Source: Cyathus striatus (lineage: Eukaryota > Basidiomycota > Agaricomycetes > Agaricales > Nidulariaceae). Taken from it: a stretch of 64,000 nucleotides of DNA. The notes below the pieces were generated by a model that saw only the letters and a program-made list of their open reading frames with translations, did not search any database and was not told the DNA's origin. Below, one piece after another: positions 12,779-22,307 of this stretch (position 1 is its first letter; every line of letters starts with the position of its first letter). The stretch covers positions 2,604,001 through 2,668,000 of the forward strand of contig JAOVFP010000005.1 of assembly GCA_025738555.1 (NCBI GenBank), given 5' to 3'. The translations under genes were made by a program, and so were the position numbers.

Positions 12779-13206
12779 CTGTATACATTTTTATTAGTAT
12801 GAATAAATGGGAAGGGGGGAGGGACGTACGAAAGCCAACGTCGAAAATGAGCGAGTATGATATTGTAGGTCACGAGGGATCTCATTTGCAGGTTTTTTAT
12901 TCCTCGTGACTTGGCCAGTGCGATTTCGAAATCTAGGTCACGAGGGATTTCATTTGCAAGTTTTTTATTCCTCATGACTTGACGGCTTCCTATGAAACTG
13001 ATTACGTAATACGATGTTGTAAAGATCGTTGTCGCATTACAGTGGAGGGAGGAGGCAGGACGGCGAAGCATCTACATCGTTATTGCCAATGGGGTGGGTG
13101 TCGTCAGCATTGTGACGCAGGGAGGGAGGAGCAAAGGGCTGGCTGGATGGCATGGCGTTGTTCTTGCCAGCAGCGAATTGCGAGGCGAGCTGAGAGCAGT
13201 TTAATG
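12779..13206. other. Intergenic, holding a duplicated hairpin
   Basis: No gene could be assigned apart from a possible unresolved upstream exon of the zinc-finger gene. It contains two copies of a 48-bp segment (listed separately). Confidence 0.4.
12866..12981. repeat. Two 48-bp direct copies, each a potential hairpin
   Basis: Copies at 12866-12913 and 12934-12981 differ at a few bases. Each begins TAGGTCACGAGG and ends with ATTCCTCGTGACTTG, so GTCACGAGG and CCTCGTGAC can pair as a stem around an AT-rich loop. The second copy's stem carries one mismatch. Confidence 0.75.
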
Positions 13207-13905
13207 CTAAGAACGTACGAATTCTCCATCGAAGGATTGAATCAAGGCAGCTTCAAAAGTACCAACAGAAATGCCAGCAAAACCATTGCCGTTATTATAG
13301 AAGATATGAGCTCGCGATGGATTACAGCATTCTTGTGCGCTGTCTAGCCACACCTTCACATTGGTCCAAAGGATCGGAATCAGGAACGGGAGCCTTGAAT
13401 CCTGACGTCAGGTACGTGCCTCGATGAGACGTACTGCCATCGCGGTGAAAAAAAACGCACCAGTATATGCATCTCCGACGAAGTCGTACTCTCTGACAAC
13501 CTTATGACCAGGACCAAATCCACCACCAAGAGCGGGATGCGTATAATCGATTCCTAGAGGTTCGAATTGTTGTGAGTATCTGGTTCCCAAGCTGGTCTGA
13601 TCGCTTTGACACCTGGTGTGTTCAAGAGCGTTTCAGCGTCCTATAAATCAACCCGGTTAGATTGGTTCCTTGAGTGAATGGTAGAGGTACTCGTGTGGCT
13701 GTTCGTAGTTGAGAGTATGCATTGAAATAGATGCAGACATTCCACTTACACGAGCAAAAGAACGTTTCTGAATATCAGACAAGCTATCAACTTCAACAAT
13801 GAACTTGTTAGGGACAGTAGGGATGTTATATTCCTTCTTCACGCTGGAGATTGGATGAGCGCTGTGCACGCTAGTAGCACAGAGGAGCGCAGGGAGAAGG
13901 GTCAA
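13207..13905 (-). pseudogene. Broken secreted subtilisin-like protease (S8)
   Basis: The frame opens with a signal-peptide-like MTLLPALLCATSVHS, then PNKFIVEVDSLSDIQKRSF, the form of an inhibitor-I9 propeptide. After an intron come LNTPGVKAIRP and then GIDYTHPALGGGFGPGHKV and YDFVGDAYTG, the strand after the catalytic Asp in fungal subtilisins. The Asp loop itself (normally DTG before the DYTHPALGGG block) is missing, joined by a frame change. Further on VPDSDPLDQCEG is followed directly by unrelated residues instead of the HGTH active-site motif. A last piece, NNGNGFAGISVG, ends at 13207. At least two catalytic segments are absent, so it cannot be an active protease. Confidence 0.7.
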
Positions 13906-14102
13906 GTAGGAAATCTGGACGAAGTGCTCCCCATGGACATGGGATCGTTGCGCACCAAGGTGGGTTTGAGGAAGATGAAATAAAGGGGGCTTTTGAAGGT
14001 GCCGGGTTGGAGGAGTTCGAGTTTGGGGATACAGCGAGGGGGGGAAGTAAGTCGTACGTCGGTTTCAAAGGCCCATACCCCAATAACCTCCCCCGGTCTC
14101 AT

Positions 14103-14743
14103 CTATCCACTCCTGGCAGCATCCAACGCACCCCTCTTGTCCTCTCCGATAATTCCTAAATCAATAGGCCCCTTCGAGGCTCCATCCATCTCGTACAAAT
14201 GTCCATTCTTAGACTTGACATATGCGATGTACCGGTAGTTCACTTTTGCATCTGCCTCAGGGACAGCTGAAGAGCCTTGGATAGCTGCCTCATGATGTGC
14301 TTTTTCGATTGAAGCGTCCTCTTCAAGGGCTTTCGCATGTTGTGCGGGAGGGAGGGAGACGGCCTTAGTTATAAGGGTTGCAACAGGTGCATTTGGTTCT
14401 ATGATAAGCGATTGGTAAGTATGGAAAAGAACGGACAATCGACATACAAATGTGTTCTCGAGCACATGCATTTCGAATGGTCTGATTGAACCAAAAAACA
14501 TCCTCACCATCCCCACTACCGGTGTACTCATCTCTGGCGTTTTCCCGCTTTGACATGTACTCCTGCCACTCTTTCGTTACATCGGGAAAGATGAATATCA
14601 ATGCATAAATGGACCTTGGTATAAGAGAGACGAGATCTGGATCGTCAACGGAGTGCACATCTGTGAAAGAGAGACTGGACACCTAGAGAGCGAAAGAGGC
14701 GCGCGAACACTTCCGGGTTGGAATCGAGCACATTCACCCTCCA
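14103..14743 (-). pseudogene. Ubiquitin C-terminal hydrolase (UCH, C12) relic
   Basis: WRVNVLDSNPEVF and SLSFTDVHSVDDPDLVSLIP resemble the N-terminus of UCHL3/YUH1-type deubiquitinases. QTIRNAC (about 14475-14455) matches the catalytic-Cys motif, but the GT(Y/I)GLLHA segment expected next is replaced by unrelated residues and a frame change. The C-terminal part reads KVNYRYIAYVKSKNGHLYEMDG: the Asp of LYExDG is present, but the catalytic His expected in VNxHxIxxV is Arg. It ends at 14103. With the missing segment and lost His it should be inactive; a wrongly read exon boundary could explain the first defect but not the second. Confidence 0.65.
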
Positions 14744-15075
14744 TTGAGCGTACGAGCTTGCAAATCCGAAAGTGAACGCAAGTGCCCCGGTCGCGGTGAT
14801 GAAACAAATTGAAAAACGTGAGATTGGCGAGTGAGTTCACAGTTGATGAGCTGAAGAGGGCATTAATGAGAGAACGAAGCGGGAGACGGAGCAGGCAAGG
14901 GTCGACACTGCGCTCATATGACCTTTCAAGTCCCGAAGATTATCTATCATTGCCAAATCTTTTCCAATTGGTCCTGTAATTCATTGAAGTAGTATAATGG
15001 TAATGTAGCTACATATTCTTTGTATACTGGTTTTTATTTAAGATATCTTAGCCTTCCTATCATCAAAAGCCGCCT

Positions 15076-15215
15076 TTGCATCTGAAAGCTCAGCTCTCTA
15101 CAAGCCCCATTCACATCAAGTATGACATTGAGAGCACCAGCTCAAGCGTTACCATACCTGGGTATGAAGCGCGACGCCCTCAACAGTCTGATTTAGATAA
15201 CCTACCTGTTACTTT
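15076..15215 (+). pseudogene. Upstream exon part of the TET/JBP-like gene, cut by the foldback element
   Basis: The open frame (KAQLSTSPIHIKYDIESTS ... SDLDNLPVT) runs straight into the element boundary at 15215. Dropping the element and one copy of the 8-bp duplication joins LPVT to LDAVNLMGYK at 19413 in the same frame. No start codon or upstream exon could be fixed in 14,800-15,075. Confidence 0.6.
15208..15215 (+). repeat. Left copy of 8-bp target-site duplication
   Basis: GTTACTTT directly precedes the foldback element; the same 8 bp recur at 19405-19412. Eight bases fits the target duplication known for hAT, P and Zisupton/KDZ-type transposases. Confidence 0.8.
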
Positions 15216-15344
15216 CATAAGTGTCAGCCAATTTGATCACAAATTGCTCAGGAAAAATGAGTGCTAGTGATCCTGATTCTCCACCAAAAAAATGAGTGCC
15301 ATTTTATAAGGCATATTCAGTAAATGTAATGGAGTGGTGATCAT

Positions 15345-15890
15345 TGGCACTCATTTATGTATTGCTATTGACAACTAGGGGATTATATTAGTATAGTATA
15401 AGGACACTCAAAAGTGATCATTTTAAGAATATTAGAAGGTGATCATTGGCACTCATTTATGTATTGTTGTTGATTACTAGGGAACTATATTAGTATAGTA
15501 TGAAGGCACTCAAAAGTGATCATTTGAAGAATATTAGAAGGTGATCATTGGCACTCATTTATGTATTGTTGTTGATTACTAGGGAACTATATTAGTATAG
15601 TATGGAGGCACTCAAAAGTGATCATTTTAAGAATATTAGAAGGTGATTATTGGCACTCATTTATGTATTGTTGTTGATTACTAGGGAATTATATTACTAT
15701 AGTATGGAGGCACTCAAAAGTGATCATTTTGAGAGCATTAGGAGGTGATCATTGGCACTCATTTATGTATTATGGTTTATTACTAGGGGATAGTATTAGT
15801 ATAGAATGAGGGCACTCAAAAGTGATCATTTAATGAATATTAGGAGGTGATCATTGGCACTCATTTATGTATTGTTATTACTGATTACTA
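15345..15890 (+). repeat. 102-bp tandem repeats, left arm
   Basis: GGCACTCATTTATGTATTG recurs at 15345, 15448, 15550, 15652, 15754 and 15855 (101-103 bp spacing). Each unit also contains CACTCAAAAGTGATCATTT. Confidence 0.92.
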
Positions 15891-15894
15891 GTTG

Positions 15895-16440
15895 ATTTGC
15901 GCTTCGCATTTGTCACATACTTCCCGTGTGTCACGTTGGTCACACATATTCCCGCGCCTCATATTTTCCCGCGCATCGCATTTGTCACGTACTTTACGCG
16001 CGTCACGTTGGTCACATATATTCCCGCGCCTCGTGTTTTTCCCGCGCATCACATCTGTCACGTACTTCACGCGCGTCACGTTCGTCACACATATTCCCGC
16101 GCTTCATAATTGTCACGTACTTCACGCGCGTCACGTTTGTCACACATATTCCCGCGCTTCGCATTTGTCACATATTTCCTGCGTGTCACATCCGTCACAT
16201 ATATTCCCGCGCTTCGCATTTGTCACATACTTCCTGCGTGTCACATCCGTCACATATGTTCCCGCGCTTCACATCTGTCACATATTTCCTTCGCGTCACG
16301 TTCGTCACATATATTCCCACGCATCACATTTATCACATTCTTCTCGCGCGTCACGTATGTCACGCATATTCCCGCGCGTCACGTTCGTCACACATTTGTC
16401 ACAATTTTCACGCGCGTCACATCTGTCACAATTCTCCCAC
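15895..16440 (+). repeat. ~54-bp GC-rich tandem repeats, left arm
   Basis: Units contain TTGTCACATA, then a CGCGTCACGT-like block and CACATATTCCCGCGC, repeating about every 54 bp. They give long repetitive open frames (LSHTSRASR..., HIFPR...) that are by-products of the repeat and not genes. Confidence 0.88.
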
Positions 16441-16460
16441 ACTATGCATATATCACACTT

Positions 16461-16536
16461 GTCACGCTTTAGCGCGTTTGTCACGCTTTAGCGCGTTTGT
16501 CACGCTTTAGCGCGTTTGTCACGCTTTAGCGCGTTT
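16461..16536 (+). repeat. 19-bp array, four copies (left arm)
   Basis: Four perfect copies of GTCACGCTTTAGCGCGTTT; CGCTTTAGCG within each unit can self-pair. Confidence 0.95.
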
Positions 16537-16908
16537 GTCATGCTTGTATACGCGTCACGCGTCACGTTTGTCACGTTCTTTATGAGTGTTACGCTTTTAT
16601 GCATGTCACACGTGTCACGTCTTTGAGGCGCGTCACGCCGTGACAATCTGCATGCATGTCACATTTTTCAAGTGCATTGCAACTTTTTCACAAATATCAT
16701 GCTTTCCAATCACATTAGATTTTTTTATCTCTACCACTATTCAAGTTGTCATGAGAGTGGAGTAAGTATTTAATAGTATGGAGTAAATTATATATGCAGA
16801 GGAAACAATATGTACTTGTAGAATTGAAGATTGTAACATGGAAAATAGCAATTAAAAGTTATAGAAGTGTGGTAGTGATAAGAAACTAAAATGAAAAATA
16901 TAGTGTAT

Positions 16909-17707
16909 TTCACATGTATGTGTTATGCTTTTCATGCTCATCACAGTGTATTTGTCATACTTTGCATTTGCATCATGTGTCACATTGATCGACATGTTGA
17001 TGGGATTCCAACAGATCTATAATGAACATGTTTTGGTACCTTTCATATCCAAGGAATCAGAGCACTCAGTGATGCCACATTTAACCCATAGCTCATACTT
17101 AGTAGTGTAATTCAGCCTCTTGCATTGACAAGTCAGTTGTTGATTCAGACCCTGTATGACAATACTACATATGACTATAGAAAAATGACAGTAAGTTTTT
17201 CTTAGGCAAGAAATGAGGGCCACTGAGCAAGAGAGTGAAGAGAAGTACAAGAGGGGGTTTCATATATATGAATGGATACTAATACTAAAAGAACTATACA
17301 ATATAAATGAGAGATGTGAAACACAAGACAGTATAGAAGTGTCATGTAATCATATAGAGCAAGTATATATGTGACTTAATAATGTGTGTTGAAGATATAA
17401 GAATATCCAATAGTTAATGCAAGAATCATTATCATCTAACAACTGAGACATGTGAGTTTGATGTGATGTGGAATCACATATACTCACCATTCTTTCAGAT
17501 TTGCTCTTTATATGTAGTTCTTTCAGTATATGTTCTTTTCTGTTCAGTTGTTAAATATTTCCACCTCATCATCTCTCATATTCAGACTAACCATTATAGT
17601 TTTACTTTGTCATTTCATTACATCTCTAGTTCTGATTATTAAACATTATATGATCCCATTTCCAACTTTCTCATGCTCTGTCAGTGGGGGCAAGACTTCT
17701 ACTACAT
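16909..17707. other. Unique spacer between the foldback arms
   Basis: About 800 bp of AT-rich sequence without a convincing gene. The longest frame (16925-17110, +) begins with repeat-like sequence and has no domain. No transposase, tRNA or polymerase III box was recognised. Confidence 0.6.
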
Positions 17708-18079
17708 ATACACTATATTTTTCATTTTAGTTTCTTATCACTACCACACTTCTATAACTTTTAATTGCTATTTTCCATGTTACAATCTTCAATTCTACAA
17801 GTACATATTGTTTCCTCTGCATATATAATTTACTCCATACTATTAAATACTTACTCCACTCTCATGACAACTTGAATAGTGGTAGAGATAAAAAAATCTA
17901 ATGTGATTGGAAAGCATGATATTTGTGAAAAAGTTGCAATGCACTTGAAAAATGTGACATGCATGCAGATTGTCACGGCGTGACGCGCCTCAAAGACGTG
18001 ACACGTGTGACATGCATAAAAGCGTAACACTCATAAAGAACGTGACAAACGTGACGCGTGACGCGTATACAAGCATGAC

Positions 18080-18195
18080 AAACGCGCTAAAGCGTGACAA
18101 ACGCGCTAAAGCGTGACAAACGCGCTAAAGCGTGACAAACGCGCTAAAGCGTGACAAACGCGCTAAAGCGTGACAAACGCGCTAAAGCGTGACAA
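18080..18195 (-). repeat. 19-bp array, six copies (right arm)
   Basis: Six copies of the unit read on this strand as AACGCGCTAAAGCGTGACA, two more than in the left arm. Confidence 0.95.
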
Positions 18196-18229
18196 GTGTG
18201 ATATATGCATAGTGTGGGAGAATTGTGAC

Positions 18230-18765
18230 AGATGTGACGCGCGTGAAAATTGTGACAAATGTGTGACGAACGTGACGCGCGGGAATATGCGTGACATACG
18301 TGACGCGCGAGAAGAATGTGATAAATGTGATGCGTGGGAATATATGTGACGAACGTGACGCGAAGGAAATATGTGACAGATGTGAAGCGCGGGAACATAT
18401 GTGACGGATGTGACACGCAGGAAGTATGTGACAAATGCGAAGCGCGGGAATATATGTGACGGATGTGACACGCAGGAAATATGTGACAAATGCGAAGCGC
18501 GGGAATATGTGTGACAAACGTGACGCGCGTGAAGTACGTGACAATTATGAAGCGCGGGAATATGTGTGACGAACGTGACGCGCGTGAAGTACGTGACAGA
18601 TGTGATGCGCGGGAAAAACACGAGGCGCGGGAATATATGTGACCAACGTGACGCGCGTAAAGTACGTGACAAATGCGATGCGCGGGAAAATATGAGGCGC
18701 GGGAATATGTGTGACCAACGTGACACACGGGAAGTATGTGACAAATGCGAAGCGCAAATCAACTA
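18230..18765 (-). repeat. ~54-bp GC-rich tandem repeats, right arm
   Basis: Mirror of the left-arm array at 15895-16440. Translations of the long frames across it equal those of the left arm, which shows near identity. Confidence 0.88.
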
Positions 18766-18780
18766 GTAATCAGTAATAAC

Positions 18781-19307
18781 AATACATAAATGAGTGCCAA
18801 TGATCACCTCCTAATATTCATTAAATGATCACTTTTGAGTGCCCTCATTCTATACTAATACTATCCCCTAGTAATAAACCATAATACATAAATGAGTGCC
18901 AATGATCACCTCCTAATGCTCTCAAAATGATCACTTTTGAGTGCCTCCATACTATAGTAATATAATTCCCTAGTAATCAACAACAATACATAAATGAGTG
19001 CCAATAATCACCTTCTAATATTCTTAAAATGATCACTTTTGAGTGCCTCCATACTATACTAATATAGTTCCCTAGTAATCAACAACAATACATAAATGAG
19101 TGCCAATGATCACCTTCTAATATTCTTCAAATGATCACTTTTGAGTGCCTTCATACTATACTAATATAGTTCCCTAGTAATCAACAACAATACATAAATG
19201 AGTGCCAATGATCACCTTCTAATATTCTTAAAATGATCACTTTTGAGTGTCCTTATACTATACTAATATAATCCCCTAGTTGTCAATAGCAATACATAAA
19301 TGAGTGC
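18781..19307 (-). repeat. 102-bp tandem repeats, right arm
   Basis: Mirror of 15345-15890: AATACATAAATGAGTGCC recurs six times at ~102 bp spacing. Confidence 0.92.
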
Positions 19308-19404
19308 CAATGATCACCACTCCATTACATTTACTGAACATGCCTTATAAAAATGGCACTCATTTTTCCTGAGCAATTTGTGATCAAATTGGCTGACACC
19401 ACTC

Positions 19405-19412
19405 GTTACTTT
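19405..19412 (+). repeat. Right copy of 8-bp target-site duplication
   Basis: GTTACTTT, identical to 15208-15215, and continuing the reading frame of the interrupted exon. Confidence 0.8.
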
Positions 19413-20322
19413 GGATGCTGTAAACCTAATGGGTTATAAAATTGTAAAGCCTGATCCTTTGAGGTGCGCGTTTTCAATTGTAACACAGCCTTGGCTCTTG
19501 CCCCTGTTTTACCCCTTCTCGACTAGGCGTGACTGCCCTATTGTTGATTCCAAGCATCGCATTGTTGGTGTTGTTGTACCACCTACTGGCAGCTCTGAAT
19601 TCAGTCCTTCTGAGCTAATGGCTCAGAGGTTGGAGAATTGGCAGAAGGAGCTTCCAAACAAACAAGGCAAGCATCAGCATCTTGCTCGCGGAGACTTCAC
19701 CTATAGAACCACTGGAATCTCTCATGGGCAGGGAAGAACAGAGCTGCTTAACTTCGCTTCGGACAAGGAGACTAAACGTGTCATGCTAAAAATAACAGAA
19801 GACCCCGAGTTTCAAAGGCTAGCTGAGCATCAGTGGAGTGAGTGATAGGTTCTGCAATGAGCTTGTTGAGAGATGATTAACGTCACCTTCTAGATTCCTA
19901 TGAAAAGTGGAATTCATTAACGTGCAGCTACACTCAGCGGCATGTTTCTTCACTACAGGAGCACCAGGAGAAGCATAAGCCTGAGCTCCAGCTTTGCCGT
20001 CCATTTTCAAAAAGCTACTACCCAGCTTTAACTGTCAACTTTGGCCCCAGGACTATTTGCTGCTGCCACCGTGATATCAAGAACCTATCTTTTGGTTGGT
20101 GCGCAATCACAGCATTGGGAAGTTTTGATTGGGCTGCTGGGGGGCATTTGGTACTTCATGAATTTAGGCTTGCCATTGAATTTCCTCCTGGATACACTAT
20201 TTTGATTCCGTCTGCAGTTATCACGCACAGCAATCTCCCAATTTCAGAAAATGAAAAGAGATTTTCATTTACTCAATTTGCAGCAGCTGCTATCTTTCGG
20301 TTTACTGAACATAATATGCAAG
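19405..20322 (+). pseudogene. TET/JBP-like Fe(II)/2OG dioxygenase, 3'-truncated downstream half
   Basis: The exon from the right target duplication reads LDAVNLMGYKIVKPDPLR, TQPWLLPLFYPFSTR and VGVVVPPTG. A 56-bp intron (19838-19893, GTGAGT...CTAG) joins QW to NSYEKWNSL. The second exon carries the oxygenase core: NFGPRTICCCHRDIKNLSFG (His-x-Asp iron ligands), GGHLVLHEFRLAIEFPPG, TILIPSAVITHSN (candidate distal His) and EKRFSFTQFA. This matches the fungal TET/JBP family, whose characterised relatives oxidise 5-methylcytosine or thymine in DNA. After a possible donor at 20323 nothing resembling the expected C-terminus is seen, so the gene looks truncated as well as interrupted. Iron and 2OG ligands appear intact, so damage is by insertion and truncation, not point mutation. 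Confidence 0.78.
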
Positions 20323-22043
20323 GTAATACTAAATACTTTAAAGACGCCAATAGAGTTAAAAAGCAGGCCCATCACATTTCTAAAAATTACTTCAATCTTG
20401 GAATTAGGAATTATCAAAAAATGGAATGCTAGTTTAGTTTATAGATTAGATACCGCTACAACCCATTATCATTTGATATAATTTTCGGCATCTGGTATAG
20501 AAAGAGTTACGGGGGCTTGATGGCTGATATAGTGTGGGGGAAGGCGACGCCGTGGTCGTAGAAGGCAAGGTAGTGCGAGATGGTGTGGTGGTGTTGGTGT
20601 TTGGGGGCAAGGCAACAAGGCGACAATTTACTAGACGACCTGCTGGAACTTGAGGAGAGGAACGCTGAGGTTGGGGACGTTGAGGTAAGGGACGGAGCTT
20701 GTGCTCGCGCTTGTGGGGACGAGACGGCAGCTGTGGTGGTTTTAAGAATGAGATGTGAAGGGAGAGAGGGAGGAGAGGCTGGGCTGTGCTGTCGACGTGG
20801 AGTAGATGACACTGGGTCGTTGAGGTGTGGGATTAGAATTGGGGGGCGAGGGTCCTCTCATCGTGACGCAGGGGAGGGACGGACGGGGGGTGGCGTAGTG
20901 TCGATATTGCATCCACGAGCCATGTGGATTTGGGGGCGAGTTGAGAGTGAGGGATGGTGAGATTAGGGGCGCTGCGACTGTAGCGAGGGATATTATAGTG
21001 GGCTGGGCCTGTGGGAATAATGGTGGTGGACGTTGGCGAGGATGGGGTGGAGCTAGCTGGAGGATGCAGTCGAGAAGGAGATCAAGGATCTAAATCTCCC
21101 TTCACCTGATGCCAGTGCACGTCAGTATGAATGAAAAAAATGAAAAGAAAAAAAAAAGAGGGCTTAAACTGTAGTATCTAACCACGGACTTGCAGCCAGC
21201 ACCACAAAAAGGGTTACTGGTTACATCCATAGCCGGCATCCTCACTCAAGGCATAATCGGCTCCCACACTGAACGGCATGCCGGAGGCCCGGAATGAGGT
21301 GCACAAGCTGTGTGCTCGCATGGTCAAGGAGAGTGCTGGAGACTGAGAGCAAGAGGGAGGATGGTCGGGAAGTGCGCGGTTCACCCACGGGTCCCTTAAC
21401 TGCGGTTCCGACAGTCAGTGCACTTCGAGAGAGATTTGGATGCTACATACCCGGACGGAGGAGGTCCAGATGGTGGAACATAACCATCAGGCGGACCGGG
21501 AGGGGGTGCATAGGAAGGCTGGTAGCCAGGACTGTAACCGCCACCGGGACCGCTCCTTGCTTGCGGGAAAGGAGGTGGTCCTCCACTGACCTAGAATTTA
21601 AATCGGACCGGACGAATACATAGAGTAGTAGTCTTATGGAGATGGGAAGCCAGGTGCGCTGGGAAAGCTGCAGATGTGATGCGTGGTCAGTGAGAAGAAC
21701 GCAGATCGTTGGATTGGATGCCTATGCTGGGGGAGGTGATCCGTAGGCGTTGTTGTTGTGGTCGTTATTGTTCCACATTATTCAAAATAAAAGAGAATAA
21801 AAAACAGAGGGATTGGAGATGAAGAAAGAGTGAGAGTAGAAAGAAGCAGGCAGTGAGTTGATTGTCCTTATAAATGGTCGATACAAAAGTGCTCCAGTGC
21901 AGGGTGAATCGACCGCTACCACGGATGTCGGGTATGGCGGGTAGCGGGTTTACCGTTACCGGTTACCTGTGGGTTTAATCGTAATTGCTATGTGCGCACA
22001 GCGCAGTATTCACCTCTTCAAGCTCAAGCTTCAAATTCAAATT
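20323..22043. other. No secure gene; weak minus-strand coding signs
   Basis: On the minus strand 21592-21440 reads GPPPFPQARSGPGGGYSPG, then YAPPPGPPDGYVPPSG, a Pro/Gly/Tyr-rich stretch like the N-terminal tail of metacaspases or annexin-type proteins, but no catalytic domain follows. A Ser/Pro-rich minus frame lies at 20812-20507. Plus-strand sequence is G-rich throughout. I see no complete gene. Confidence 0.4.
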
Positions 22044-22307
22044 TCAAACTTCACTAGCACTAGTCACTCCTTTGACTCTGCCATGCATACCCTCAAACTC
22101 ATCCTTCGCCCTCCAAAGTCTATCCTTCTCTGCCCCTGACAAGAAATCACGACCCTCCAAGTGAATGTCGGCGATGCCGGTGGACAATGTTGGTGATGAG
22201 GCAAGCGGGAGTGGTTCGGTAGGGGGTTTGAGGAGATACTGGAGAAGGTTGATCAACTGATTAAGCTCCCAAGGTGTAATCCTACAAGATGACGAAGAAC
22301 TACACAT
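22044..22307 (-). CDS. Hypothetical exon
   Basis: An 87-codon frame (WELNQLINLLQYLLKPP ... GAEKDRLWRAKDEFEGMHGR) has the mixed polar and hydrophobic pattern of a short helical protein. No domain was recognised and no splice partner was identified, so it may be an orphan exon. Confidence 0.3.
   Translation of the reverse strand: MCSSSSSCRITPWELNQLINLLQYLLKPPTEPLPLASSPTLSTGIADIHLEGRDFLSGAEKDRLWRAKDEFEGMHGRVKGVTSASEV

Larger units (their letters stand above)
15222..16908 (+). repeat. Left inverted arm
   Basis: Matches 17708-19399 in reverse complement. The open frames inside the ~54-bp repeat zone translate identically in both arms over 199 and 194 residues, so the arms are almost identical there. 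Differences seen: a ~34 bp extra piece near the left tip (15265-15300), and four versus six copies of the 19-bp unit. Confidence 0.92.
17708..19399 (-). repeat. Right inverted arm
   Basis: Reverse complement of 15222-16908. Its 19-bp array has six copies instead of four, and its tip lacks the small extra piece of the left arm. Confidence 0.92.
15216..19404. mobile_element. Foldback-like element with 1.69 kb inverted arms
   Basis: The segment is a near-perfect giant inverted repeat around a ~0.8 kb spacer. The arms begin GTGTCAGCCAATTTG five bases inside each end; the outermost bases differ (CATAA on the left, GAGTG read inward on the right). From the end inward each arm contains a ~100 bp unique tip, six ~102-bp tandem repeats, about eight ~54-bp repeats rich in TCACGCG, a 19-bp repeat array, then AT-rich sequence. 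Long inverted arms made of nested tandem repeats are the hallmark of foldback (FB-type) elements known from Drosophila and some other eukaryotes. No transposase frame is visible, so it is probably non-autonomous. It interrupts a TET/JBP-like coding exon and is flanked by GTTACTTT on both sides. Confidence 0.88.

Noticed and set aside
12502..12909. 135-codon plus frame opposite the zinc-finger gene
   Set aside because: Antisense to better-supported finger exons; no domain.
15892..16510. Long open frames of 120-199 codons in the foldback arms
   Set aside because: They are periodic by-products of the ~54-bp TCACGCG repeats, open in several frames and mirrored in both arms; composition (Ser, His, Arg, Ile only) is not protein-like.
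15895..18765. CRISPR-like array, because of regular ~54-bp repeats
   Set aside because: Units are contiguous tandem repeats without distinct spacers, in a eukaryotic context.
20580..20960. 126-codon plus frame rich in Gly, Arg and Cys
   Set aside because: Compositional artefact of G-rich sequence; the opposite strand is equally open and low complexity.
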